Part shown: piece after piece, positions 42,062 through 52,384 of the stretch
Layout: every line of letters begins with the position of its first letter
Position numbering within the stretch: position 1 is the stretch's first letter
Notes under the pieces: model-generated
Told to the model about the DNA's origin: nothing
Database searches by the model: none
Seen by the model: the letters and a program-made list of their open reading frames with translations, nothing else
NCBI RefSeq assembly: GCF_000013385.1
Contig: NC_007760.1
Span: forward strand, 558,001-622,000
Source: Anaeromyxobacter dehalogenans 2CP-C
GTDB taxonomy: Bacteria > Myxococcota > Myxococcia > Myxococcales > Anaeromyxobacteraceae
Direction of reading: 5' to 3'
DNA: 64,000 nucleotides
Made by a program: the position numbers and the translations under genes

Positions 42062-43219
42062 ATGCGCTCCGCCCTCGCAGCCCTCGGCCCGCTCGCGCTC
42101 CTGCTCGCCTGCGGCGCCGCCCCCGCCCGCCCGCGGGCGCCCGGCTGCACGATGGTGGAGCAGGGCTTCGGCGCGGCCGGCGCGGTCCGGATCCGGGTCG
42201 AGCGGGTGGCGAGCGGCCTCGAGGTGCCCTGGGGGCTGGCCTTCCTCCCCGGCGGCGACGTGCTGGTCACCGAGCGGCCCGGGCGCGTGCGGCTCGTCCG
42301 CGGCGGCCGCCTCCAGCCGGAGCCGGTGGCCACCGTGGAGATCGCGCCGGGCGGCGAGGGCGGCCTGCTCGGGATCGCCGCGGATCCGCGCTTCGACGAG
42401 AACCGGTGCTTCTACCTGTACGCGACGGTGGAGGCGAACGGGGCGCCGGTGAACCAGGTGTCGCGCTGGCGGCTCTCGGCCGACGGCCGCGCCGCGACGC
42501 GCGAGAAGGTGCTCCTCGACGGCATCCCCGCGGCCCGGTACCACGACGGCGGGCGGATCCGGTTCGGCCCGGACGGCATGCTGTACGTCGGCACCGGCGA
42601 CGGCGGCCAGCCCGACCGCGCCCGCGACCCGGCGAGCCCGAGCGGAAAGCTCCTGCGCATCACCGCCGACGGCGCGCCCGCGCCGGGCAACCCGCGGCCG
42701 GACAGCGCGGTGCTCCTCTCCGGCATCCGCAACCTGGAGGCCTTCGACTGGCTCGACGACCGCACGCTGATCCTGGCGGATCACGGGCCCAGCGGGGAGC
42801 GCTCCCGCACCGGCCAGGACGAGGTGACGGTGGCGCGCGCCGGCGACGACCTGGGCTGGCCGGCGGTGTCCGGGTGCGACGCCGAGCCGGGGACGGTCGC
42901 GCCCATCCTCTCGTTCCGCGCGGCCGCGCCGCCGGGCGGCGGGAGCGTGTACCGGGGGTCGGCGGTGCCGCAGTGGAAGGGCAGCTTCCTGTTCGGGACG
43001 CTCCGGTCGCGCCACCTGCACCGGGTGGCGCTGGACGGCCGCGGCGGCCTCGGCGCCCACGAGGTCTACCTCGAGGGCGAGCCACCGTCGGGGCTGGGGC
43101 GCATCCGCGAGGTGGTCGAGGGGCCGGACGGCGCGCTCTGGCTCACCACCAGCAACTGCGACGGCCGCGGCACCTGCCCGGCGGAGCGGGACGTGGTGGT
43201 CCGGCTGGTGGGCGGTTGA
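42062..43219 (+). CDS. PQQ-dependent sugar (aldose) dehydrogenase, lipoprotein
   Basis: 385 aa. The N-terminus ends in a lipobox (ALLLACG, Cys about 18), so it is probably an outer-membrane or periplasmic lipoprotein. The body is a six-bladed propeller of the soluble glucose dehydrogenase/YliI family: GLEVPWGLAFLPGGDVLVTERPGRV, GGEGGLLGIAADPRF, YHDGGRIRFGPDGMLYVGTGDGG and SGKLLRI. It should oxidise aldoses with PQQ. No PQQ synthesis genes are in the window. It starts 22 bp after ribA. Confidence 0.88.
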   Translation: MRSALAALGPLALLLACGAAPARPRAPGCTMVEQGFGAAGAVRIRVERVASGLEVPWGLAFLPGGDVLVTERPGRVRLVRGGRLQPEPVATVEIAPGGEGGLLGIAADPRFDENRCFYLYATVEANGAPVNQVSRWRLSADGRAATREKVLLDGIPAARYHDGGRIRFGPDGMLYVGTGDGGQPDRARDPASPSGKLLRITADGAPAPGNPRPDSAVLLSGIRNLEAFDWLDDRTLILADHGPSGERSRTGQDEVTVARAGDDLGWPAVSGCDAEPGTVAPILSFRAAAPPGGGSVYRGSAVPQWKGSFLFGTLRSRHLHRVALDGRGGLGAHEVYLEGEPPSGLGRIREVVEGPDGALWLTTSNCDGRGTCPAERDVVVRLVGG

Positions 43220-43519
43220 TCTTCTCGGCGCGCGCGGCTACATCAGAGGTACCGTGCACGCGCCCATCCACACCTCCCGGCGCCCCTGCCTCGCCCCGCC
43301 CCGGCGGATCGCGAGCGGGCGCCCGTGCGCCCACGGCACGGCCTTCCTCGGCCAGGGCGCCTCGATCCCCTCGCGCTAGAGCGCAGGACCGAGGCGCGTT
43401 CCACCCGCACCGCAGCACCGCCGCATCGCCCGCTCGCCGCGCCGCCGCTCGAGGCCGCGCGCGGGCATTCACCGCTGGACACACCCGGGCCCGGCCCGGG
43501 CCGAGCGACTGGAGGATCC
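43220..43519. other. intergenic region upstream of rnk-like gene
   Basis: 300 bp without a convincing gene; frames on both strands here are short and Arg/Pro-rich. A GC-only symmetric stretch at about 43487-43503 could form a hairpin in the leader of the following gene. No promoter stands out. Confidence 0.5.
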
Positions 43520-43933
43520 ATGAGCCGCGACCGCATCTACGTCAGCGAGACCGATCACGAGCGCCTGCGCGCGCTGGTGGAGCAGCACCAGGAGGGCCGC
43601 GACGCCGCCGCGGCGGAGCGGCTCGACGCCGAGCTCGACCGCGCCGTGCGCGTGCCGGACGGCCAGGTGCCGGCCGACGTCGTCACCATGAACTCGCGGG
43701 TCGTCTACGAGGACGGCGCGACCGGCCGGCTCCGCGAGATCACGCTGGTCTACCCGACCGCGGCCGACCTGCGGGAGGGCCGGCTCTCGGTGCTGGCCCC
43801 GGTGGGCGCGGCGCTGCTCGGGCTGTCCACCGGCCAGTCCATCTCCTGGACGCTGCCGGACGGGCGCGAGGTGGAGCTCAAGGTGCGCTCGGTGCAGCCG
43901 CCCGCCGCCGCGGCGGCGAGCGCGGCGGTGTGA
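43520..43933 (+). CDS. Rnk-like nucleoside diphosphate kinase regulator (GreA/GreB C-terminal fold)
   Basis: 137 aa. A short N-terminal helical hairpin (ERLRALVEQHQEGRDAAAAERLDAELDRAV) precedes a GreA/GreB-type C-terminal domain (DVVTMNSRVVYEDGATGRLREITLVYP, then LSVLAPVGAALLGLSTGQSISWTLPDGREVELKVRSV). Such proteins bind RNA polymerase near the secondary channel without transcript-cleavage activity. The ATG has a GGAGGA Shine-Dalgarno. The longer upstream frame is rejected. Confidence 0.88.
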   Translation: MSRDRIYVSETDHERLRALVEQHQEGRDAAAAERLDAELDRAVRVPDGQVPADVVTMNSRVVYEDGATGRLREITLVYPTAADLREGRLSVLAPVGAALLGLSTGQSISWTLPDGREVELKVRSVQPPAAAAASAAV

Positions 43934-43949
43934 GCGCCGCCGCGTCCGC

Positions 43950-45182
43950 TCACCCCGCCTGGCGCGGGCCGGCGGGGGGCGCGGCGGCCATCGTCGCGTC
44001 GGGCTGGGGCTCGGGCTCGACCACCGTCACGTCGAGGTGGACCTCCTCGAAGCTGGCGGTCGCGCCCAGCGTCAGCGCCGGGATCATGGTGTTGAGGAGC
44101 GCGTACGGGATGATCCCGCCCACCAGCCAGGGCGGGACGCCCTCGAAGCGCTCGATCACGATCTCGGCCAGCACCAGCGAGAACACGAGCGTGGGCACGA
44201 GCGCCGTCGCGACGCGCCGCGCCTGGCCCAGGCGCTCGCGGAGCGCGAGCCTCCGGTGCACCGCCACCAGGCCCACCCGCAGCGGGATCATGGCCGCGAG
44301 GTAGACCAGTCCGGCCGCGAGCGAGGACAGGGTGAGCAGCTCCGGGTGCAGGTGCGCGCCGGCGCTGAAGAAGTAGAACGGCGCGAAGAACGACGCGAAC
44401 ACCTCGACGGCGTGCAGCAGGCGGTCGGAGGAGAACGCCGGGAGCCGCTCTCGGAAGCGGCGCGCCGCCACGCCCACCAGGAACGCGCCCACCAGGTAGT
44501 ACACGCCCAGCTTGCGGGTGGCGAACGCCGCCATCACCGCCAGCATCACCAGGAACGCGAACTCGGAGCGCGGCGCCCACGGCGCGATCGCGACCGCGAA
44601 CGCCTTCATCACCAGCGGGATGAGCACCACCACCGCGAGCAGCGCCGCGGTGGCGCCGGCGAAGCGCGCCGCCGAGGTGGACTGGAGCACCGCGAACAGC
44701 ACCGCCAGGGCGAGCAGCTCGGTGGCGACCGCCTTGGTGCGGGTCCAGAAGCGCTGGTCGGCGTCCAGGCCGAAGGACTGGAGCGAGTCGAGGATGAAGC
44801 CGGTGGAGGGCGTCACCAGCGCGAGCGCCACCAGCGTGGCCGGTCGCCAGGCCACCCCGGTGGCGGCCGCGATGGCCCAGGCGACGCCCGCGAGCAGGAG
44901 GGCCTGGATGACGAGGTGCTGGGCGACGAGCGCGGCGCCGCGGCGGAGGTCCTTCGCGTCCACGTCCAGGCCGGCGAACAGGAACAGGCCGGTGATGCCC
45001 AGCGTGGCGAGCAGCGCCAGCGTGGGGTCGCCGGTGAACAGGCCGGCGCGGGCGGCCGCCAGCCCGAGCAGGAGGCTGGTGATGGCGCCGGGGATGCGGA
45101 AGCGCTGCAGCGCCTTCGGGATGACGAAGAGCGCGAACAGCAGGGCGATGTAGGCGAGCTCGGAGGACACGGCCCGCACCAT
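43950..45182 (-). CDS. CPA2-family cation:proton antiporter
   Basis: 410 aa, about 12 hydrophobic segments. Features include GITGLFLFAGLDVDAKDLRRG, ALVTPSTGFILDSL, and the paired region AFLVMLAVMAAFATRKLGVYYLVGAFLVGV. It probably exchanges Na+ or K+ for protons. The C-terminal 40 residues are a short soluble tail without an NAD-binding domain. The ATG at 45182 was preferred over an in-frame TTG eight codons upstream. It lies convergent to the rnk-like gene. Confidence 0.88.
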   Translation of the reverse strand: MVRAVSSELAYIALLFALFVIPKALQRFRIPGAITSLLLGLAAARAGLFTGDPTLALLATLGITGLFLFAGLDVDAKDLRRGAALVAQHLVIQALLLAGVAWAIAAATGVAWRPATLVALALVTPSTGFILDSLQSFGLDADQRFWTRTKAVATELLALAVLFAVLQSTSAARFAGATAALLAVVVLIPLVMKAFAVAIAPWAPRSEFAFLVMLAVMAAFATRKLGVYYLVGAFLVGVAARRFRERLPAFSSDRLLHAVEVFASFFAPFYFFSAGAHLHPELLTLSSLAAGLVYLAAMIPLRVGLVAVHRRLALRERLGQARRVATALVPTLVFSLVLAEIVIERFEGVPPWLVGGIIPYALLNTMIPALTLGATASFEEVHLDVTVVEPEPQPDATMAAAPPAGPRQAG

Positions 45183-45219
45183 CGCAGCCGGCCGCCCCGC
45201 GGGCAACCCGCGATCGCCG

Positions 45220-45567
45220 CTACCCTGCGTGCTCGGTGAGGAGCCCGTCGAGGCGCTGCACGAACTGGCCGCGCGAGATCACCTCGTCCACCCCCGCCGC
45301 TCGGGCGGCGCCGGCCAGCTCGACCTCCACGTGGCCGAGGAAGCCGATGACCCGCACCGGCAGCCCGGCCTGCCGGGCGGCCCGCACCTCGTCGAGCACG
45401 CCGGGCTCTGAGAGGTCGGCGATGACGGTGCCCTGGCCCAGCTCGCGGGCGGCGTCGGACAGGCGGGCGCCGCGCGGGGCGAAGCGGACGGTGACGCCGA
45501 GCCGCTCGGCGGCGGCGTGGATCTTGGAGCGGAACACGAGGTCGCGGACGGAGACGAGCAGGGGCAT
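45220..45567 (-). CDS. small receiver-like protein with degenerate active site
   Basis: 115 aa, no confident family. The alternating beta/alpha pattern resembles a CheY-like receiver: MPLLVSVRDLVF, then TVIADLSEP with Asp51 near the phospho-acceptor position, LPVRVIGFLGHV and AAGVDEVISRGQFVQRL. The usual acidic pair near the N-terminus, the Thr/Ser and the Lys of active receivers are not in place (Lys replaced by Arg-Gly). It may be a pseudo-receiver or unrelated. It starts 37 bp before the antiporter gene on the same strand. Confidence 0.7.
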   Translation of the reverse strand: MPLLVSVRDLVFRSKIHAAAERLGVTVRFAPRGARLSDAARELGQGTVIADLSEPGVLDEVRAARQAGLPVRVIGFLGHVEVELAGAARAAGVDEVISRGQFVQRLDGLLTEHAG

Positions 45568-45623
45568 GGCTCGGATGTACCGGGGTGGGGGCGGCGGCGC
45601 CGCGCCCGACGGGGCGCCGGGCG

Positions 45624-46130
45624 CTAGCGAGGCTTCGGGATCCCGGCCTCGATGCGCGCGGCCTCCTGGGGCGCGAGCAGCCGGGCCAGCTCCAGCTCCA
45701 GGTCCACGTCGCGGTAGGGCTTCCCGTGGCCGTGCTCGGTCTGGTCCTCGACCAGCCGGGTCAGCCGGACCTGCACGCCGCCCTCGCCCGGCGCGGCCTC
45801 GGCGTGCACGCGGGTCTGGTCCTTCCGCCAGCCGGTGTCGAGCTTGCGCCGCCCGGCCTTGTCGATCTCGGTGGGGCGGGCGGGGGTGAACAGGTTCACC
45901 ACCATGCCCTGGATCCCCTCGCGCGGATCCTCCTCGTCGGCGAGCGGGAACTCCCTCTGCATGAGCAGCCGGCGCACGTCGCCCCAGATCTCCTCCGCCG
46001 GCTGCGGGTACCGGACCTTGTCGAGCTCGGCCTCCAGGTACCGGGTGCGCGCGCGCTGGGCGGCGACGGAGGCGCAGCCGGAGAGCGTGAGCGCGAGCGC
46101 GGCGGCGGCGATCCAGGGGGTGCGGGTCAT
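45624..46130 (-). CDS. conserved lipoprotein coupled to TerC
   Basis: 168 aa. The signal ends in a lipobox LTLSGCAS (Cys about 19). The mature part has a helix (RARTRYLEAELDKVRYPQPAEEIWGDVRRLLMQREFPLADE), then a beta-rich part (TGWRKDQTRVHAEA, GVQVRLTRLVEDQTEH) and a C-terminal helix. The pattern is like other small outer-membrane lipoproteins of unknown function. The start overlaps the terC stop by four bases (ATGA), so it is co-translated with TerC. Confidence 0.82.
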   Translation of the reverse strand: MTRTPWIAAAALALTLSGCASVAAQRARTRYLEAELDKVRYPQPAEEIWGDVRRLLMQREFPLADEEDPREGIQGMVVNLFTPARPTEIDKAGRRKLDTGWRKDQTRVHAEAAPGEGGVQVRLTRLVEDQTEHGHGKPYRDVDLELELARLLAPQEAARIEAGIPKPR

Positions 46131-47113
46131 CGGCTCTCCTCGGGGCGGGACGGCCCGAGGACTGTACCCGATGCCGGGGCGGCGCGGTGACCGCGCGCGC
46201 GGTCGCGCCAGGCGCCGAGCAGGACCGGCGCGACGAGCAGCGCGGCGACGATCGCGAGCGAGAGGGCGGCCGGGACCTTCACCCAGTCCATCGCCAGCAT
46301 CTTCAGGCCCACGTACACCAGCACCGCGGAGAGGCCGGTCTTCAGCCCGGAGAAGCGCTCCACCATGCCGGCCAGCAGGAAGAACATCGAGCGCAGGCCC
46401 AGGATGGCGAAGATGTTCGAGGTGAAGACGATGAACGGGTCGAGCGTCACCGCGAAGATCGCGGGGATGGAGTCCACCGCGAAGATGACGTCGGAGATCT
46501 CGACCAGCACCAGCGCGAGCAGCAGCGGGGTGGCGACGCGGCGGCCGTTCTCGACCGTGAGGAAGTGCGCCCCGCGCAGCTCGTGGGTGGAGGGGATGAC
46601 CCGCCGGACCAGCCGCATGAGCCGGCCGCCGGTGGGATCCGGCGCCTCGTGGCGCCCGAGGAACAGCTTCACGCCGGTCGCGACCAGCAGCGCGCCGAAC
46701 ACGTAGATGGTCCAGTGGAACCGGGCCAGGAGCGCGGTGCCGGCGAAGATCATCCCGGCGCGCAGGACGAGCGCGGAGAGGATGCCCCAGAACAGCACCC
46801 GGTGCTGGTAGAGCGGCGGCACGCCCAGCGCCGAGAAGATGATCACGAAGACGAAGATGTTGTCGACCGCGAGCGACTTCTCGATGAGGTAGCCGGTGAG
46901 GAACTCGAGGCCGCGGTCGGCCCCGAACTGCCACCACACCAGCGCGTTGAACGCGAGCGCCAGCGTCACCCACACCACGCTCCAGCCCAGCGCCTCGCGC
47001 ACGCGGATGACGTGGGCCTTCCGATGGAACACGCCCAGGTCGAGCGCCAGCATCAGCGCGACGAAGGCCAGGAAGCCGATCCACAGGGCGGGTGAGCCGA
47101 TCGATTCGACCAA
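46127..47113 (-). CDS. TerC-family membrane protein
   Basis: 328 aa with about nine TM helices. Family motifs are FHRKAHVIRVREALGWSVVWV, EKSLAVDNIFVFVIIF and EISDVIFAVDSIPAIFAVT, with the conserved Asp residues of the LysE-superfamily core. TerC proteins are linked to tellurite resistance and metal (Mn2+) export during metalation of secreted proteins. The apparent start is TTG at 47113, supported by a GGAGG 5-6 nt upstream and no later ATG before TM1. No manganese riboswitch was seen upstream. Confidence 0.9.
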   Translation of the reverse strand: MVESIGSPALWIGFLAFVALMLALDLGVFHRKAHVIRVREALGWSVVWVTLALAFNALVWWQFGADRGLEFLTGYLIEKSLAVDNIFVFVIIFSALGVPPLYQHRVLFWGILSALVLRAGMIFAGTALLARFHWTIYVFGALLVATGVKLFLGRHEAPDPTGGRLMRLVRRVIPSTHELRGAHFLTVENGRRVATPLLLALVLVEISDVIFAVDSIPAIFAVTLDPFIVFTSNIFAILGLRSMFFLLAGMVERFSGLKTGLSAVLVYVGLKMLAMDWVKVPAALSLAIVAALLVAPVLLGAWRDRARGHRAAPASGTVLGPSRPEESR

Positions 47114-47276
47114 GACATCCTCCGGAAGCGTTTCCGGCGGATCTAGGGCCCCGGCCGTGTCTTAGACCATGACAAAATGATGGACCGGAACATTCAGAAA
47201 AGCTGTGCATCCAGCGGACCCGGCCCGACCGCGCGCGGGCACGCCGCCGGCGCCGCGATTGCGCTATGACCGGGGC

Positions 47277-47639
47277 ATGACCGCGCTCCGCCGTGCCGCC
47301 CGCTGGTGCCTGACCGCCCTCGCGCTCGCCGCCGCGCCGGCCGCGCGCGCGCAGGGCGAGCCGGCCGCCGACGCGCCGTTCCCGCTCACGCTGGAGGTGG
47401 GCGAGGTGAAGCCGCTCTGCCCTACCGGCACCGTGCAGTGCCCGCCGCGCGCGATCCTCTGCGACGATCCGAAGGTGGCCGTGGGCGCGGACTCGCCGGA
47501 GGGCGGCGCGCTCCGCGGCGTCGGCCCGGGCACCACCACCTGCTCGGCCGCGGGCGGCTCGCCGCTCGGCGCGCGCCGCGTGTACCGGGTGACGGTGGTC
47601 GCCCCCGGCGACGCGGCGCGCGACGCCGGCGCCCGCTAG
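47277..47639 (+). CDS. small secreted protein, Ig-like or pilus-type beta domain
   Basis: 120 aa, not assigned to a family. The signal peptide ends at AARAQ (about 26). The mature part has four Cys (LCPTG, QCPPR, LCDDP, TCSAA) and the pattern LEVGEVKPL...ILCDDPKVAVG...GVGPGTTTCSA...RVYRVTVVAP, similar to bacterial Ig-like or secretin N-terminal beta modules that bind short peptides or pack at surfaces. Its stop shares the CTAG tetranucleotide with the stop of the convergent outer-membrane factor gene. Confidence 0.72.
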   Translation: MTALRRAARWCLTALALAAAPAARAQGEPAADAPFPLTLEVGEVKPLCPTGTVQCPPRAILCDDPKVAVGADSPEGGALRGVGPGTTTCSAAGGSPLGARRVYRVTVVAPGDAARDAGAR

Positions 47640-49138
47640 CCCTGCTGCGGCGGCGCGGCCTGGGCCGGCTCCGCGGGCGCGGGCGCCGCGGGGGAGGCCG
47701 GCGTCGCCGGGGCGGGCGCGGCGGCCGCGGCGGTGCCTCGCTCCAGCCAGCCGCCGCCCAGCGCGCGGTACAGGCCGATCGAGTTCTGGTACCGGGCCAG
47801 CCGCGTCTGGATGAGCTGCTGCTGGGCGCCGTACAGGTCGCGCTGCGCGGTCAGCACGTTCAGGTAGCTGTCCACGCCCTTGCGGTAGCGCAGCTCCGAG
47901 ATGTCGTAGCGCCGCTGCTCCGCCTGGACGCGCCGGGTCTGCGCCTCGAGCTGCTCGTCGAGGCGCCCGCGCGCCACCAGCGCGTCGGCCACCTCGCGGA
48001 ACGCCACCTGGATCGCCTTCTCGTAGCTCGCGATCTGGATCGACTTGCGGACGTTGGCCGCGTCGAGGTTCGCCTTGTTCCGCCCGCCGGTGAAGATGGG
48101 CAGGTCGATGCGCGGCGAGAACGCCCAGGTGCCCGAGCCGGCGGTGAACAGGTTGGACAGCTCGGTGGAGGCCGTGCCCACCGAGGCGGTGAGCGAGATG
48201 GACGGGAAGAACGCCGCGCGCGCCGCGCCGATGCTGGCGTTGGCCGCCTTGAGCTGGTGCTCGGCGGAGAGGATGTCGGGCCGGCGCTGGAGCAGGTCGG
48301 AGGGGAGCCCGGCGGGCAGCTCCGCCACGGGCGGCTGCGACTCGAGCGGCGCCGTCGGCAGGTCCTTCGGCAGCGGTCCGCCGGCGAGCAGCACCAGCGC
48401 GTTCTCCGCCTGCGCGAGCGCCTGCTGGTAGGCGGACAGGTTCACGCGGGCGGTCTCCACCTGCGCCTCGGCGGTGCGGAAGTCGAGCTCGGAGGTGCGG
48501 CCGGCCTCGAACGTGCGCTTCGCGAGGTCGTAGGACTGCTGCACGGTCTGCAGCGTCTGCTCGGCGAGCGCCACCTGCGACTGCAGCGCGCGCGAGGCGA
48601 GGTACTGGACCGCGACCTCGGAGACCAGCGCCAGGTGCGCGCTGCGGTGGGCCTCCTCGGTCGAGAGGTACTGCTCCAGCGCCTGGTTTCGCAGGCTGCG
48701 CACGCGGCCGAACAGGTCGATCTCGAACGAGGTGAGGCCCACGCCGGCCGAGAAGACGTTCCCGACGGAGGGCTCGCCGGTGAAGCTGAGGTCCTTCGCC
48801 GTGCGCGAGCGGCTGCCGCTCCCGGTCGCGCCCACCGTGGGCAGCAGGTACGAGCGCTGGATGCCGTACTGCGCGCGGGCCAGCTCCACGTTGAGCGCGG
48901 CGACGCGGAGGTCGCGGTTCTCGCGCAGCGCCTGGTCGATCACGGCCTGGAGGCCGGGATCCTGGAACACGTCGCGCCAGCCGAGGTCGGCCGCGGCGGG
49001 GCCGGTCGGCGCGCCGCCGCCGGCGGGGAACTCGGCGGCCACGGGCGCGGCGGGGCGCTGGTACCGGGGCGCGAGCGTGCACCCCGAGACGGCGAGGGCG
49101 GAGGCGGCGGCGAGCGCCGCGAGGCCGGGGCTACGCAT
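47636..49138 (-). CDS. RND efflux outer-membrane factor (NodT/OprM family)
   Basis: 500 aa. A lipobox (ALAVSGC, Cys20) precedes two outer-membrane efflux repeats with long helices and the barrel-forming strands ([50 protein letters not shown]). It forms the trimeric exit duct of the pump. The last 35 residues are Ala/Pro-rich. It overlaps the RND pump gene by 8 bp. Confidence 0.94.
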   Translation of the reverse strand: MRSPGLAALAAASALAVSGCTLAPRYQRPAAPVAAEFPAGGGAPTGPAAADLGWRDVFQDPGLQAVIDQALRENRDLRVAALNVELARAQYGIQRSYLLPTVGATGSGSRSRTAKDLSFTGEPSVGNVFSAGVGLTSFEIDLFGRVRSLRNQALEQYLSTEEAHRSAHLALVSEVAVQYLASRALQSQVALAEQTLQTVQQSYDLAKRTFEAGRTSELDFRTAEAQVETARVNLSAYQQALAQAENALVLLAGGPLPKDLPTAPLESQPPVAELPAGLPSDLLQRRPDILSAEHQLKAANASIGAARAAFFPSISLTASVGTASTELSNLFTAGSGTWAFSPRIDLPIFTGGRNKANLDAANVRKSIQIASYEKAIQVAFREVADALVARGRLDEQLEAQTRRVQAEQRRYDISELRYRKGVDSYLNVLTAQRDLYGAQQQLIQTRLARYQNSIGLYRALGGGWLERGTAAAAAPAPATPASPAAPAPAEPAQAAPPQQG

Positions 49139-52100
49139 GGGCGATCTCCTTCGGCGCGGCCTCGTCCTCGTCGCGCGGCCCGGCCACCAGGTCGGGCGGC
49201 GGCGTCTTCCGCTTGCCGGCGATCTTCACGAAGAACACCGGCACGAGCAGGATGGCGAGGAAGGTGGCCGAGACCATGCCGCCGATCACCGCCATGCCGA
49301 TGGCGTTCTGCCCGGCCGCGCCCGCCCCGTTCGCGATGGCGAGCGGGAGCACGCCGAGGATGAACGCGAGCGAGGTCATGATGATGGGGCGGAGGCGCAT
49401 GCGGGCCGCCTCCACGGCGGCGTCGAACAGGCTCATGCCCTGCTCGTACAGGGCCCTCGCGAACTCGACGATGAGGATGGCGTTCTTGGCCGAGAGGCCG
49501 ATGGTGGTGAGCAGGCCGACCTGGAAGTAGACGCCCGCGTCCATGCTCGCGAGCTCGGTGAACAGCACCGCGCCGAGCACGCCGAGCGGCACCACCAGCA
49601 TCACCGAGAACGGGATGGACCAGCTCTCGTAGAGGGCCGCCAGCGCGAGGAACACCACCAGCAGCGAGATGGCGTAGAGCGCCGGGGCGTTCGCGCCGGA
49701 GAGCCGCTCCTCGTACGAGAGCCCCGACCACTCCAGGCCGATGCCGTCCGGGAGCGCCTTGACGTGCTCCTCCATGGCCGCCATGGCCTCGCCCGAGCTG
49801 TGGCCCGGGGACGGCTCGCCCTGGATCACCATGGCCGGGGACCCGTTGAAGCGCTCCAGCTTGGTCGGTCCGTACACCCAGGTGCCGGTGGAGAACGCCG
49901 AGAACGGGACCATCTGGCCGCCGCGGTTGCGCACGTACCAGCGGTTCAGGTCGTCGGGCTTCATGCGGAACGGCGCGGCCGCCTGCACGTACACGCGCTT
50001 GGTGCGCCCCTTGTCCACGAAGTCGTCCACGTAGTTGATGCCCCAGGTGCTGGAGAGCGTGGCGTTGATGTCGGAGAGCGAGAGCCCGAGGGCGGCGGCC
50101 TTCTGCTGGTCCACGTCGATGCGGTACTGCGGCGTGTCCTCCAGGCCGAGCGGCCGGACCTTGGCGAGCCGGGGATCCTTCGCGGCCATGCCGAGCAGCT
50201 GGTTGCGGGCCGCCATGAGCGCCTCGTGCCCGAGGTTGCCGCGGTCCTGGAGCTGCAGCTCGAAGCCGGTGGCGTTGCCGAGCTCCGGCACCGCCGGCGG
50301 CACGAACGCGAACGCGAGGCCGTCCTTGATCTGCGAGAACGCCCGCATGGCGCGCCCGGCGACGGCGGGCGCGTGCTGCTCCTTCTTCGGGCGCTCGCTC
50401 CAGTCCTTGAGGCGCACGAACGCGAGGCCGGCGTTCTGGCCGCGGCCGGAGAAGCTGAAGCCGGTGATCGCCATCACCGCCTCGACGTTGTCCTTCTCGT
50501 CCTCGAGGTAGTGGCGCGTCACCTCCTGCATCACCGTGCGGGTGCGGTCCATGGTGGCGCCCGCGGGCAGCTGCACCATGTTGATGATCGACCCCTGGTC
50601 CTCCTCGGGGAGGAAGCCGGTGGGCAGGTGCAGGAACAGCCCGCCCAGCGCCGCGAGCAGCACCGCGTAGACGATCAGGGCGCGCCCGGCGCGGCGCAGG
50701 ATCCAGCCCACCGACTTCTCGTACAGGCCACTGCCCTGCCCGTAGAGCCGGTTGAACCAGCCGAAGAACCCCTTCTCCGAGGCGTGGTGCCCCTTCTCGA
50801 CCGGCTTCAGGATCGTGGCGCACAGCGCCGGCGTGAGCGTCAGCGCGACCACCACCGACAGCGCCATGGCCGAGACCACGGTGATGGAGAACTGCCGGTA
50901 GATGACGCCCACCGAGCCGCCGAAGAACGCCATGGGGACGAACACCGCGGCGAGCACCAGCGCGATGCCGACGAGCGCGCCGGTGATCTGGCCCATCGAC
51001 TTGCGGGTGGCCTCGCGCGGAGAGAGCCCCTCCTCGCTCATCACGCGCTCGACGTTCTCGACCACGACGATGGCGTCGTCCACCAGCAGGCCGATGGCGA
51101 GTACCAGGCCGAGCATGGTGAGCGTGTTGATGGTGAAGCCGGCCGCCGCCAGCACGCCGAACGTGCCGAGCAGCACCACCGGCACGGCGATGGTCGGGAT
51201 GAGCGTCGCGCGGAAGTTCTGGAGGAACAGGAACATCACCAGGAACACGAGGATGATGGCCTCGGCGAGGGTCTTCACCACCTCCTCGATCGAGATCCGC
51301 ACGAACGGGGTGGAGTCCACCGGGTAGACGACCTTCATCCCCGGCGGGAAGAACTGCGACAGCTCGGCGAGCTTGGCGCGCACCAGCTCCGCGGTCTTGA
51401 GCGCGTTCGCGCCGGAGGCGAGCCGGATGCCCATGCCGCCGGCGGGCTTGCCGTTGTAGTAGCTCTCCAGCTCGTAGGTCTCGCCGCCCAGGTTCGCGGT
51501 GCCGACGTCGCGCAGCCGCACCTGCGAGCCGTCCGGGTTCACGCGCAGCAGGATGTTCAGGAACTGCTCGGGCGTCTGGAGCCGGGTCTGCGAGGTGACC
51601 GTGGCGTTGAGCTGCTGGCCGGGCACGGCCGGGGCCGCGCCGAGGGAGCCGGTGGACACCTGCGCGTTCTGCGCCCGGAGGGCGGCGCTCACGTCGAGCG
51701 GGGTGAGCTTGAAGCTGGCGAGCTTGTCGGCGTCGAGCCAGATGCGCATGGCGTACTGCGTGCCGAACGCGGTCACCTCGCCCACGCCGGTCACGCGGCT
51801 GATCTGGTCCACGATGTTCGAGAACGCGTAGTCGTTCAGGTCGTCGCGCGTCATGCTGCCGTCCTCGGAGATGAGGCCGGCGATGAGCAGGTAGTTGTTG
51901 ACGGTCTTCAGGACGCGCACGCCTTGCTGCTGCACCTGCTGCGGCAGCAGCGGCATGGCGTTCTGCAGCTTGTTCTGCACCTGCATCTGCGCGATGTCCG
52001 GGTCGGCCTCGGCCTCGAACGTGAGCGTGACGCTGGCGTTGCCGGAGCTGTCGCTCGCGGCCGACATGTACCGGAGGTGGTCGATGCCGGTCATCTTCTG

Positions 52101-52298
52101 CTCGATGACCTGGGTGACCGAGTTCTCCAGCGTCTGCGCGTTCGCGCCCGGGTAGGTCGCGTACACCGTGACGACCGGCGGCGCGATGGCGGGGTACTGC
52201 GAGACCGGCAGGCCCAGGATGGCGAGCCCACCGGCCAGCATGATCATGATCGAGATCACCCACGCGAAGATGGGCCTATCGATGAAGAACCTGGCCAC
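49131..52298 (-). CDS. RND multidrug efflux pump (HAE1/AcrB family)
   Basis: 1055 aa, the normal AcrB length, GTG start. N-terminus [23 protein letters not shown] is typical of HAE1 pumps. TM4 has the proton-relay Asp pair in [22 protein letters not shown], and two large periplasmic loops each follow a TM. It expels hydrophobic drugs or solvents from the inner membrane and periplasm. A hairpin (52337-52359) lies in the 86-bp gap from the membrane-fusion gene. Confidence 0.96.
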   Translation of the reverse strand: MARFFIDRPIFAWVISIMIMLAGGLAILGLPVSQYPAIAPPVVTVYATYPGANAQTLENSVTQVIEQKMTGIDHLRYMSAASDSSGNASVTLTFEAEADPDIAQMQVQNKLQNAMPLLPQQVQQQGVRVLKTVNNYLLIAGLISEDGSMTRDDLNDYAFSNIVDQISRVTGVGEVTAFGTQYAMRIWLDADKLASFKLTPLDVSAALRAQNAQVSTGSLGAAPAVPGQQLNATVTSQTRLQTPEQFLNILLRVNPDGSQVRLRDVGTANLGGETYELESYYNGKPAGGMGIRLASGANALKTAELVRAKLAELSQFFPPGMKVVYPVDSTPFVRISIEEVVKTLAEAIILVFLVMFLFLQNFRATLIPTIAVPVVLLGTFGVLAAAGFTINTLTMLGLVLAIGLLVDDAIVVVENVERVMSEEGLSPREATRKSMGQITGALVGIALVLAAVFVPMAFFGGSVGVIYRQFSITVVSAMALSVVVALTLTPALCATILKPVEKGHHASEKGFFGWFNRLYGQGSGLYEKSVGWILRRAGRALIVYAVLLAALGGLFLHLPTGFLPEEDQGSIINMVQLPAGATMDRTRTVMQEVTRHYLEDEKDNVEAVMAITGFSFSGRGQNAGLAFVRLKDWSERPKKEQHAPAVAGRAMRAFSQIKDGLAFAFVPPAVPELGNATGFELQLQDRGNLGHEALMAARNQLLGMAAKDPRLAKVRPLGLEDTPQYRIDVDQQKAAALGLSLSDINATLSSTWGINYVDDFVDKGRTKRVYVQAAAPFRMKPDDLNRWYVRNRGGQMVPFSAFSTGTWVYGPTKLERFNGSPAMVIQGEPSPGHSSGEAMAAMEEHVKALPDGIGLEWSGLSYEERLSGANAPALYAISLLVVFLALAALYESWSIPFSVMLVVPLGVLGAVLFTELASMDAGVYFQVGLLTTIGLSAKNAILIVEFARALYEQGMSLFDAAVEAARMRLRPIIMTSLAFILGVLPLAIANGAGAAGQNAIGMAVIGGMVSATFLAILLVPVFFVKIAGKRKTPPPDLVAGPRDEDEAAPKEIAHA

Positions 52299-52336
52299 GA
52301 CGACTCCTCGACTGAAGAATGGGAAGGGGTGCGCGG

Positions 52337-52359
52337 GCGGCCGGCTCGGGTCCGGCCGC
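52337..52359. repeat. intercistronic hairpin in the RND operon
   Basis: Arms GCGGCCGG and CCGGCCGC (8 bp) flank a 7-nt loop. It lies between the membrane-fusion and pump genes and may adjust mRNA stability or relative expression. No T-run follows on the minus strand. Confidence 0.4.
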
Positions 52360-52384
52360 GCGCGCGGTCACGCTGTCGGGCGCC

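Noticed and set aside
47250-47265. CGGCGCC-N4-TTGCG upstream of the small secreted protein
   Set aside because: Partial -24/-12 match whose start would fall on the start codon itself.
47114-47276. Manganese riboswitch upstream of terC, and likewise 23341-23437 upstream of GDT1
   Set aside because: Neither region shows the conserved yybP-ykoY elements or paired stems.
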